From an uncultured Lachnospiraceae bacterium (lineage in GTDB: Bacteria > Bacillota > Clostridia > Lachnospirales > Lachnospiraceae): a DNA stretch of 64,000 bases. The position numbers were made by a program, and so were the translations under genes. The notes beneath the pieces are model-generated. The model was not told the origin of the DNA, searched no databases, and saw only the letters and a program-made list of their open reading frames with translations. The DNA is taken from NCBI GenBank assembly GCA_910579495.1, contig CAJTVD010000003.1:84136-148135 (forward strand), written 5' to 3'. Below are positions 53,366-60,701 of the stretch, piece by piece (positions within the stretch are counted from its first letter, which is position 1; the number at the start of each line of letters is the position of its first letter).

Positions 53366-54340
53366 TTACAAATTTTCCTTATACCAGTCAATGGCAAGGC
53401 TGATTCCCTTTTCGAAGTCATACTCAGGGTCATAGCCAAGCAGTTCTTTCGCTTTGCTGATGTCTGCGTTGGAATCCCGGATATCCCCTGCCCGGGCCGG
53501 GCCATACACAGGCTCCACCTCTTTGCCCAAAGCCCTGCAAAGGTGGTGATACACATCTATCAGAAATTCCCTGCCCCCGGCCCCAATGTTGAAAGCTTCC
53601 CCTGCCGCCGAGGAGGGAGCCAGGCAGGCTTTTAAATTGGCCTCAATCACATTGTCAATATAGGTAAAGTCCCTGGACTGCCTGCCGTCTCCGTTGATGG
53701 TCGGCGTCTCCCCGTGAAGAAGCTGCCGGATGAATTTGGGAATCACTGCCGCATAAGCCCCCTCCGGGTCCTGCCGCCTGCCAAACACATTGAAATATCT
53801 CATCCCATAGGTGTCAAGCCCATAAAGCTCCTTGTACAGCCTGCCATATTCCTCGTCCACCTTTTTGGTAAGGGCGTAAGGGGAGAGTACCTTTCCCTCC
53901 TGCCCTTCCTTTTTGGGCAGTACCGGATGGCTGCCGTATACCGAAGAGCTGGAAGCATAGACAAACTTCTTCACCCCGTTTACCCTGGCGGCTTCCATCA
54001 TATTTAAAGTTCCCCTGATATTGATTTCCTCATAGATAAGGGGCATCTCAATACTCCTGGGCACGCTCCCCCATGCAGCCTGGTTCAGCACATAGTCCGC
54101 CCCCTTTGCCGCTTCCTTACAGACATCCAGTTCCCGGATGTCCCCTTTAATAAAGGTAAACTGGGGATGTGAGGTAAAGGGCTCAATATTTTCATATTTT
54201 CCTGTGGAAAGATCGTCCAGGCACCTTACCGTATACCCCATGCCCAAAATTGCCTCGCACAGGTTAGAGCCGATAAACCCGGCTCCCCCCGTTACAAGGA
54301 ATACTGAATTTGCGTCAAATTTTAATTCCTTATATCCCAT
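53366..54340 (-). CDS. UDP-N-acetylhexosamine 4-epimerase, WbpP/TviC-like
   Basis: A 324-residue short-chain dehydrogenase/reductase of the extended type: VTGGAGFIGSNLCE (NAD site), YASSSSVYGS and SPYALTKK (YxxxK catalytic pair), RYFNVFGRRQDPEGAYAAVIPKF. The NQAAWGSVPRSIEMP and GRRQDP wording is that of WbpP/TviC, which interconvert UDP-GlcNAc/GalNAc or the corresponding uronic acids. It is directly next to the matching 6-dehydrogenase, so together they probably make UDP-GalNAcA. Confidence 0.9.
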   Translation of the reverse strand: MGYKELKFDANSVFLVTGGAGFIGSNLCEAILGMGYTVRCLDDLSTGKYENIEPFTSHPQFTFIKGDIRELDVCKEAAKGADYVLNQAAWGSVPRSIEMPLIYEEINIRGTLNMMEAARVNGVKKFVYASSSSVYGSHPVLPKKEGQEGKVLSPYALTKKVDEEYGRLYKELYGLDTYGMRYFNVFGRRQDPEGAYAAVIPKFIRQLLHGETPTINGDGRQSRDFTYIDNVIEANLKACLAPSSAAGEAFNIGAGGREFLIDVYHHLCRALGKEVEPVYGPARAGDIRDSNADISKAKELLGYDPEYDFEKGISLAIDWYKENL

Positions 54341-54369
54341 TTCATCAATCCTCTCTCAGACCAAACCTG

Positions 54370-55683
54370 CTACAGTCTCCAATAAAGATATCCGGCATCC
54401 TCAAATTCCTTCCGGCAGCATATTCCCTTAATATCCACCAGCACCTTCTTCTGCCCCTGCTTGAAGAATCCGGCTATGGCCTTTTCCTTCAGGGCAGAAA
54501 ACTGTTCATGGGCAACTGCCACGACCACGGCATCCATTTCCTTTACCGCTTCCATCCCTTCAAAAGTAATGCCGTACAGATGCTCCGCTTCTTCTGCATC
54601 CGCCGCCGGGTCTACTACCATGGGAGTAATGCCGTACTCCCCAAGCTCCCTGTAAATATCTATCACCTTGGTGTTCCTGGTATCCGGGCAGTTTTCCTTA
54701 AAGGTAAAGCCCAGGATAGCCACATGCGCCCCCTTTACATGAATGTCCGCCTTGATCAGGTTCTTTACCAGGCTCTCCGCCACATACTTGCCCATATCAT
54801 CATTGATCCTGCGCCCGGAAAGGATGATCTGGGAATGGTACCCCAGCTCCTCCGCCTTATAGGTAAGATAATAGGGGTCTACACCGATACAATGGCCGCC
54901 CACAAGGCCTGGGGAAAATTTCAGGAAATTCCACTTTGTCCCCGCTGCTTCCAGCACCGCCTTGGTATCAATCTCCATTTTGTTAAAGATTATGGAAAGC
55001 TCATTCATAAAAGCGATGTTGATATCCCTCTGGCTGTTCTCAATAACCTTGGCAGCCTCCGCCACCTTAATGGACTGTGCCCGGTGGACACCTGCCTCCA
55101 CCACCAGCCCATACACTTCCGCCACAGTATCCAGGGTTTCCTCATCCATGCCGGAGACAATTTTCACGATTGTCTCCAGGCGGTGTACCTTATCCCCAGG
55201 GTTAATCCGCTCCGGGGAATAGCCAACCTTAAAATCAACGCCACAGGTAAGCCCTGACTCTTTTTCCAGAATGGGTACGCAGATCTCCTCGGTAACCCCG
55301 GGGTAAACCGTGGACTCAAATACCACCACAGAGCCTTTGGACAGATTCTGTCCCAGAATCCGGCTGGCCCCTTCCACTGGTGACAGATCCGGGGTATGGT
55401 CGTGGTTTACCGGGGTGGGCACTGCCACAATATGGAACTTTGCTTCCCGCAGCTTTGCCGGGTCCGCCGTAAATTCTACGGCAGTATCTTTAATGGCCTG
55501 ATTCCCCACCTCATTGGTGGGATCTATGCCGCTTTTATAAAGCCCGATCTTCTTTTCGTTTAAGTCAAAGCCCACCACCTTAATTTTCCGGGCAAAGGCC
55601 ACTGCAATGGGCATCCCCACATAGCCCAGCCCTACCAGCGATAATTTTTCCTTTCCCTCTAACAGCTTTTCATATAAATCCAT
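54370..55683 (-). CDS. Nucleotide-sugar 6-dehydrogenase, WbpO/TviB-like
   Basis: The 437-residue enzyme has the NAD site LVGLGYVGMPIAVAFA, VPTPVNHDHTPDLSPV, ESTVYPGVTEE, YSPERINPGD and the catalytic cysteine in GLVGGHCIGVDPYYLTYKAEELG. The 'HRAQSIKVAEAAKVIENSQRDINIA' region marks the TviB/WbpO branch, which oxidises C6 of UDP-GlcNAc or UDP-GalNAc to the uronic acid with two NAD+. Paired with the WbpP-like epimerase 29 bases downstream. ATG start. Confidence 0.93.
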   Translation of the reverse strand: MDLYEKLLEGKEKLSLVGLGYVGMPIAVAFARKIKVVGFDLNEKKIGLYKSGIDPTNEVGNQAIKDTAVEFTADPAKLREAKFHIVAVPTPVNHDHTPDLSPVEGASRILGQNLSKGSVVVFESTVYPGVTEEICVPILEKESGLTCGVDFKVGYSPERINPGDKVHRLETIVKIVSGMDEETLDTVAEVYGLVVEAGVHRAQSIKVAEAAKVIENSQRDINIAFMNELSIIFNKMEIDTKAVLEAAGTKWNFLKFSPGLVGGHCIGVDPYYLTYKAEELGYHSQIILSGRRINDDMGKYVAESLVKNLIKADIHVKGAHVAILGFTFKENCPDTRNTKVIDIYRELGEYGITPMVVDPAADAEEAEHLYGITFEGMEAVKEMDAVVVAVAHEQFSALKEKAIAGFFKQGQKKVLVDIKGICCRKEFEDAGYLYWRL

Positions 55684-55718
55684 TTTTTATCCCTTCCTGT
55701 TCCTGGCGAAGGGTTCAA

Positions 55719-56813
55719 CTATCCCCTGCCGCCTTTATTTAACGATTGTATCACCTGATAGTATTCTTTTGCCACATTTTCCCGGTCAAATTCCCTCTCC
55801 ATCTTTTCCCTTGCCGCTTTCCCCATCTGTGCCCGCTGCTTTCTGCTAAGGGCCAGGAACCTGCCCAGGGCGCGGATTAAGTCCTTGCTGTCCTTAGGGT
55901 TACAGCCAAAGCCCGTGACCCCTTCCTGGAAAATTTCCTTACAGCCGCTGATGTTGGTGGCAATCACTGGCCTTCCCGTGGCTGAGGCTTCCATGAGCAC
56001 ATTGCTCATGCCCTCATGGTAAGTGGGGAGCACCAGGGCAGAAGCCCTTTTCAGGTACCCATGCACATCCGGGTCAAAGCCAAGCAGCCTGATGATCCCT
56101 TCTTTTTCGCAGGCATCCAGCTTCTCCTGGTAATCCTCGTCACAATATCCAAGTAATTCAAATATCACCTTTGGCCCGTGGAGCGCCCGGGCGGCTTCCA
56201 AGAGCTCCTCAATCCCCTTCTCCCGCATCATCCGCCCCACAAAGAGAAACCGTACCGTATCCCCCTCAGGGTATGGCTCAAATGCATGGCGGGACAGGTT
56301 CACCCCGGATCCCTTCACAAGCCTGGCACTCCTGCCCTTAATCCTATAAGAGGCAAAAATATCCTGGTTTTCTTTGTTTTGGAAAAAAACACAAAAAGCC
56401 CTGCCCAGGCCTATGCGGTACAATAGCACAATAACCCGCAGCAGCAGGCCCTTCTTCTGGAATGTACTGCCCAGCCCGGTGACGGTAACAAGATAAGGAA
56501 CCTTCATAAGGCTGCAGCACAATCCCCCATAAATATTGGGTTTTATGGTATAGGTCAGCACCAGGCCAGGCTTTTCCTCCCTGACCAGCTTTCTGTAGCT
56601 AAGAAGCAGCCTCAGGTCCTCCCCCGGGTTAACACCCCTGCGGTTTATGGGGGTATGCACCACCCGGCAGCCTTCCTCCTCCAGCTCTTTGGTCCTTACC
56701 TGGTCCGGCAGGCTTACTGTCACCTGATATTCCTTCAGGAGCTTTTGCAGCAGTTCATTCCTGAAATCATACAGCCCCCCGGATGAATTCGCCAAAATCA
56801 AAATTTTTTTCAT
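55719..56813 (-). CDS. GT4 family glycosyltransferase (PglA/CapM-like)
   Basis: A 364-residue GT4: ILILANSSGGLYDFRNELLQKLL, LVLTYTIKPNIYGGLCC, VTVTGLGSTFQKKG, donor half RFLFVGRMMREKGIEELL and LPTYHEGMSNVLMEASATGRPVIATNISGC. The TIKPNIYGG and TGLGS elements are those of PglA/CapM enzymes, which add the second sugar to a diNAcBac- or similar lipid primer. That fits with the PglC-like primer enzyme a few genes upstream. Confidence 0.92.
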   Translation of the reverse strand: MKKILILANSSGGLYDFRNELLQKLLKEYQVTVSLPDQVRTKELEEEGCRVVHTPINRRGVNPGEDLRLLLSYRKLVREEKPGLVLTYTIKPNIYGGLCCSLMKVPYLVTVTGLGSTFQKKGLLLRVIVLLYRIGLGRAFCVFFQNKENQDIFASYRIKGRSARLVKGSGVNLSRHAFEPYPEGDTVRFLFVGRMMREKGIEELLEAARALHGPKVIFELLGYCDEDYQEKLDACEKEGIIRLLGFDPDVHGYLKRASALVLPTYHEGMSNVLMEASATGRPVIATNISGCKEIFQEGVTGFGCNPKDSKDLIRALGRFLALSRKQRAQMGKAAREKMEREFDRENVAKEYYQVIQSLNKGGRG

Positions 56814-56852
56814 TTATCTTATCTTCCCCCGTATACCCGCGCCCTGGCTGTC

Positions 56853-57836
56853 TTACTCTACAATCTCTTCCCCGTGAAAGTCCTTCACAACCATTTCATT
56901 ATATTTCATCATGCAGATATTTTCCTGGTATTCGCCAATGGCCCCGGTGTTCACCTTCCCGGACAGGTTATTGACCACCTGCCGGGGCATATTGACGCCG
57001 CAGGCGTGGGCGTGGGGATAGCCGCCCCCAAACCGGGGATTCACCTCTGAAAGATAAAATTTCCCCCCCACTTCAAATATGTCAATATCGATCATACCGC
57101 GGAAACCGCATTTTTCCACGAATCTTTGTATCATCCCAAAAAGGGCGGGAATCTTTACAGATATGGACTTATCCGTCTCCCCTGCCCGCATTTTTATCTT
57201 TTTCTTAAGAAAAACAGAGGTACATTTGCCGGAAAGCATATCAATATAGACGTCAGCGCCGTACTCCTGCCCGTCCATATATTCCTGGACCATCAGGTCA
57301 TCATAAAGGCCAAAGAGCACCTCTATTTCCTTTTGTGAGGACACTTTACTGATGTGGATGCTGGCGCTTCCCCTGACCGGTTTTACAAATACCGGGTAGG
57401 AAATCTTCCCATCCTCCACATCCTGGTAAAAAGCATCTTTGTCCAAATAGCACCTTCCTGTGGGAATGCCCATTTCCGTGAGCATACGGTACATGCGGAA
57501 CTTGTCAAAACAAGTCTCCACCAGCTCATAAGGGGAAATAATGGGTATGGTCCCTATGGCGGTGAACTTGTCCCGCTCCTTTGCCAGAAGGCTCAGTTCC
57601 GGGTCGATCAGGGAAAAGACGCCGCCAATTTTCTCCCTCACGCAGATTTCCAGGATCCGCTCCAGGTAGCCAGGCGCCGTGATACGGGGTACCAGATAAA
57701 AGGCATCCGCCTGGTACACTGCCGGGGCAAGGTTAGAGCAGTCCGTGGCAACCACCCGCCCCTGGCTGCCTGCCTCTTCCTTAAAATACTGTACAATCTT
57801 GTTTCTTGTGCCTGCGCTTAAAATCAATATATTCAT
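56853..57836 (-). CDS. ATP-grasp family ligase (carbamoyl-phosphate-synthase-like)
   Basis: The 327-residue protein has an N-terminal Rossmann-like part (ILILSAGTRNKIVQYF) and an ATP-grasp core from about 110: FDKFRMYRMLTEMGIP, YPVFVKPVRGSASIHI, LMVQEYMDGQEYGADVY, and the metal-binding DIDIFEVGGKFYLSEVNPRFGGGYPHA. ATP-grasp ligases of this kind join a carboxylate to an amine through an acyl phosphate. It is adjacent to a PLP enzyme, so an amino-acid linkage on a sugar is a reasonable guess. Substrates are unknown. Confidence 0.88.
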   Translation of the reverse strand: MNILILSAGTRNKIVQYFKEEAGSQGRVVATDCSNLAPAVYQADAFYLVPRITAPGYLERILEICVREKIGGVFSLIDPELSLLAKERDKFTAIGTIPIISPYELVETCFDKFRMYRMLTEMGIPTGRCYLDKDAFYQDVEDGKISYPVFVKPVRGSASIHISKVSSQKEIEVLFGLYDDLMVQEYMDGQEYGADVYIDMLSGKCTSVFLKKKIKMRAGETDKSISVKIPALFGMIQRFVEKCGFRGMIDIDIFEVGGKFYLSEVNPRFGGGYPHAHACGVNMPRQVVNNLSGKVNTGAIGEYQENICMMKYNEMVVKDFHGEEIVE

Positions 57837-57856
57837 ATCCCGCCTCAGTCCCTTCC

Positions 57857-58861
57857 TTATGTCTGTTTCCCCTGAAAGCCTCCTACAGCGCCAAAATGCT
57901 TTGAAATAAAGTCAAAAAACAGGGGTGTCCCTCCTGTGTGGATAAAAAGGATGTTTTTCCCCCGTATCCCCCTCTCTTCCACATACTGGCACATGCCATA
58001 AAAAGCCTTTCCCACATAGGTGGTATCCATGGGAATTGCCTCCCTGCACAGAACCTCTTCAATGGTCTTTTTCACAGCCTCATTATACTGCCCATATCCT
58101 CCCAGGCGGTACGCGTCTGTGAAAACCAGATCCTCTTCCCCATAAAGCCCGTCAAACCGAGCTCCCAGGTATTCCCGGATGCTGTCCTTTACCACTTCCC
58201 GCCCTCTCTCCTGCTGCCTTGCAATGCTGATCCCTATAATCTTCCTGCCCTTATCGCCTGATAACAGCTTTCCGCAGACCAGCCCTGCCTGGGTAGTCCC
58301 GGTGCCGGAAGGATGGAAAATATAGTCAAAATATACCTGGTTTTCCTTCTCATACGCCAGGATTTCCCTGTAAGCCTTCACATAGCCTTCTGTCCCCGGG
58401 TTCCCGTGGCCGCCTCCGGCAATGAAGTAAGGCTTCCGCCCTTCCCTTTCATAGGCAAGCTTCCGGCGCTCAATGGTTTCCGCCACCAGGCTTAAAGGGC
58501 ACTTTTCTACTGTTGCCCCAAAAAGCCCTGCCAGCCTGGCATTATAAAAAGGCTCCCATTTCCCCTCCTGGCTGGTATCCTCCGGGGAAATAATATGGCA
58601 GGAAAGCCCCATGGCCGCCGCCATATTGGCGATAATCCGGCAATGGTTGGAACTGCTGCTACCATAGGTCATCACCACATCCGTATCCCCGCCTGCGATC
58701 TCTTTATAAAACTCCGCTGCCTTGCGGGCTTTGTTGCCGCCAAAGCTAAAAGGGACCATATCATCCCTTTTCATGAAAAATCTGTCCGGCCCATATTCCC
58801 CGGATAAAAGCTCCACAGGGGTACTGTCTATCCCTCTCTCAAACAAGGCAATTCTCTCCAT
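57857..58861 (-). CDS. PLP-dependent enzyme of the D-cysteine desulfhydrase/ACC deaminase family
   Basis: Start at 58861 (MERIALFERG) with AAGGAT upstream; a longer frame to 58900 overlaps the upstream gene. The 334-residue fold type II enzyme has FGGNKARKA with the PLP lysine at about 44, TYGSSSSNHCRI (phosphate/carboxylate contact), FHPSGTGTTQAGLV and FIHTGGTPLFFD. Relatives deaminate or desulfurate D-cysteine or ACC, but many in glycan loci have other amino-acid substrates. Its 20-base spacing from the ATP-grasp gene suggests that it supplies or processes the amino acid that the ligase attaches. Confidence 0.85.
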   Translation of the reverse strand: MERIALFERGIDSTPVELLSGEYGPDRFFMKRDDMVPFSFGGNKARKAAEFYKEIAGGDTDVVMTYGSSSSNHCRIIANMAAAMGLSCHIISPEDTSQEGKWEPFYNARLAGLFGATVEKCPLSLVAETIERRKLAYEREGRKPYFIAGGGHGNPGTEGYVKAYREILAYEKENQVYFDYIFHPSGTGTTQAGLVCGKLLSGDKGRKIIGISIARQQERGREVVKDSIREYLGARFDGLYGEEDLVFTDAYRLGGYGQYNEAVKKTIEEVLCREAIPMDTTYVGKAFYGMCQYVEERGIRGKNILFIHTGGTPLFFDFISKHFGAVGGFQGKQT

Positions 58862-58865
58862 GCCC

Positions 58866-59489
58866 TTATCCTTTCCCGTTCCGCTTTCTGTATTCGTCAA
58901 AGTCCGGCACTGTCTGTTCCGCCCCTGATAAAGTGCCGGAACGCCGGAGCACCTTTCCCACCGTCATGGCAATGATTTTCACATCCATGCCAAAGGTTAA
59001 ATGATTGACATATGCCAGGTCATAGGCAAACCTGCCTTCCCACCCCAGGGCATTCCTGCCGTTTACCTGGGCAAGCCCCGTAAGCCCCGGGCGCACATCA
59101 TGCCGGCGGCGCTCTTCTTTGGTATAATAGGGCAGATAGCGCACCAGCAGGGGGCGCGGCCCTATAAGGCTCATATCCCCTTTTAAGATGTTAAACAGCT
59201 CCGGCAGCTCGTCCAGGCTGGTGGAGCGCAGCAGCTTCCCAAAAGGGGTAAGCCTCTCCTCGTCCGGCAAAAGCTGGCCCTTTTCATCCTTCCCCTCCGT
59301 CATGGTGCGGAATTTATAGAGCTTAAATATTTTCTCATTCTTTCCCGGCCGCTCCTGGGTAAACACTGCAGGCCTGCCCAGCTTCTTTCTCACCAGTAGC
59401 CACAAAACCCCAAGCACCGGGGAAAGTATCACTATTGCGGTAAAGGATATGGCCACATCCAGCCACCGTTTCATATATTTTCCGTACAT
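58866..59489 (-). CDS. Monotopic sugar-phosphate transferase, PglC-like (initiating transferase)
   Basis: Start chosen at 59489 (MYGKYMKRWLDVAISF) with GGGGGG five bases upstream; starts at 59501 and 59546 are possible but less usual. The 207-residue size is that of minimal phosphoglycosyl transferases. Motifs: membrane hairpin VLSPVLGVLWLLV, FKLYKFRTM, RSTSLDELPELFNILKGDMSLIGPRPLL (the D-E catalytic pair in LDELP) and VRPGLTGLAQVNGRN. It transfers a sugar-phosphate to undecaprenyl phosphate; neighbours suggest a UDP-diamino-trideoxyhexose donor as in PglC. Confidence 0.93.
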   Translation of the reverse strand: MYGKYMKRWLDVAISFTAIVILSPVLGVLWLLVRKKLGRPAVFTQERPGKNEKIFKLYKFRTMTEGKDEKGQLLPDEERLTPFGKLLRSTSLDELPELFNILKGDMSLIGPRPLLVRYLPYYTKEERRRHDVRPGLTGLAQVNGRNALGWEGRFAYDLAYVNHLTFGMDVKIIAMTVGKVLRRSGTLSGAEQTVPDFDEYRKRNGKG

Positions 59490-59501
59490 GCTGCCCCCCA
59501 T

Positions 59502-59520
59502 GCCGCCCCCTGGGGGCGGC
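59502..59520. repeat. GC-rich perfect palindrome at the start of the PglC-like gene
   Basis: GCCGCCCCC, a single T, then GGGGGCGGC: a nine-base inverted repeat with a one-base centre. It lies immediately upstream of, or within, the start region of the PglC-like gene, depending on which start is used, and could fold over its ribosome binding site in RNA. Confidence 0.6.
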
Positions 59521-59549
59521 GTAAATCTCCCGCTTTTCTTCCTCACGCC

Positions 59550-60701
59550 TTACTTCCCAAAACATTTCCTGATAATACCTATGATCTGTCCCATATCTTC
59601 CGGCGTATTTTTAATATCGCTGGGAAGGCACAGGCCCCTGTTAAAAATATCCTCCGCCACACTGGGCATGCCCCGCCCATCCTGGCTGCCTGCCTGTGCG
59701 GTAATAAAATCCTCCCCTGCGAACACCGGCTGCAAATGCATCGGCTTCCACACAGGCCGGGATTCCATGTTATGCCCCTCAAGGGCATCCATCACCTGGC
59801 CCGGGGTAACAGGGCATTTCCCGTCAATGAGCATCACAGTAAGCCAGCAGTTGGCATCCCCCTGTGGGTTCAAAGGGTTCAGGCTGATTTCCGGGATATC
59901 CCCAAAAGCCTCCCGGTACTGGGCATAGATTTCCTTTTTCCGGGCTTTGTGCTCCTCCATATGCAAAAGCTGCCCCCTGCCAATCCCTGCCGTCACATTG
60001 CTCATCCGGTAGTTATACCCTATTTGGGAGTGCTGGTAATGCCTTGCCGGGTCCCTCGCCTGGGTCGCCAGGAAGGTGGCCTGCCGGGTGATCCCCTCCT
60101 CCCCGGACACCAGCATCCCGCCCCCGGAGGTGGTGATAATCTTATTCCCGTTAAAAGAAAAAATCCCCACCCGCCCAAAGGTTCCTGTATGTTTTCCCTT
60201 GTAGGTACTGCCCAGGGACTCCGCCGCGTCCTCCACCAGGGGCACGCCGTGTTCCTGGCAGATGGCCATAATTTCATCCAGCTTCGCAGGGGTGCCGTAA
60301 AGATGCACTACGATCACTGCCTTGGGGGCAGGGTACTTTTCAAATGCCCTCCTTAAAGCCTCCGGGTCCATATTCCAGGTATCCCTCTCAGAATCAATAA
60401 ACACAGGGGTTGCCTTTTCATAGACTATGGGGTTGCAGGTGGCGCTGAAGGTCAGGGTAGGCGCGAAAACCACATCCCCCTGCCCCACTCCCAGGATCCG
60501 CAATGCCAGATGGATTGCCGCCGTCCCTGCGCTTAAGGCACAGGCAAACGGAATGCCCACGTATTCCGCCATTTCCTTCTCAAAAGCATTCACATTAGGG
60601 CCAAGGGGCGCTACCCAGTTGGTATCAAAGGCTTCCTTAATAAATTCCTGTTCCTCCCCATGCATGGTAGGGGATGATAAATAAATCTTTTTATCTGCCA
60701 T
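59550..60701 (-). CDS. DegT/DnrJ/EryC1/StrS aminotransferase, PglE-like
   Basis: A 383-residue fold-I PLP enzyme: IYLSSPTMHGEEQEFI, FACALSAGTAAIHLALRILG, VFAPTLTFSATCNPIVYE, LVEDAAESLGSTYKG and FSFNGNKIITTSGGGML with the PLP lysine in GNK. Wording is that of PglE/LegC-type enzymes that add an amino group at C4 of UDP-4-keto-6-deoxy-GlcNAc. The dehydratase that makes this substrate is the next upstream gene, overlapping by 11 bases. Confidence 0.92.
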   Translation of the reverse strand: MADKKIYLSSPTMHGEEQEFIKEAFDTNWVAPLGPNVNAFEKEMAEYVGIPFACALSAGTAAIHLALRILGVGQGDVVFAPTLTFSATCNPIVYEKATPVFIDSERDTWNMDPEALRRAFEKYPAPKAVIVVHLYGTPAKLDEIMAICQEHGVPLVEDAAESLGSTYKGKHTGTFGRVGIFSFNGNKIITTSGGGMLVSGEEGITRQATFLATQARDPARHYQHSQIGYNYRMSNVTAGIGRGQLLHMEEHKARKKEIYAQYREAFGDIPEISLNPLNPQGDANCWLTVMLIDGKCPVTPGQVMDALEGHNMESRPVWKPMHLQPVFAGEDFITAQAGSQDGRGMPSVAEDIFNRGLCLPSDIKNTPEDMGQIIGIIRKCFGK

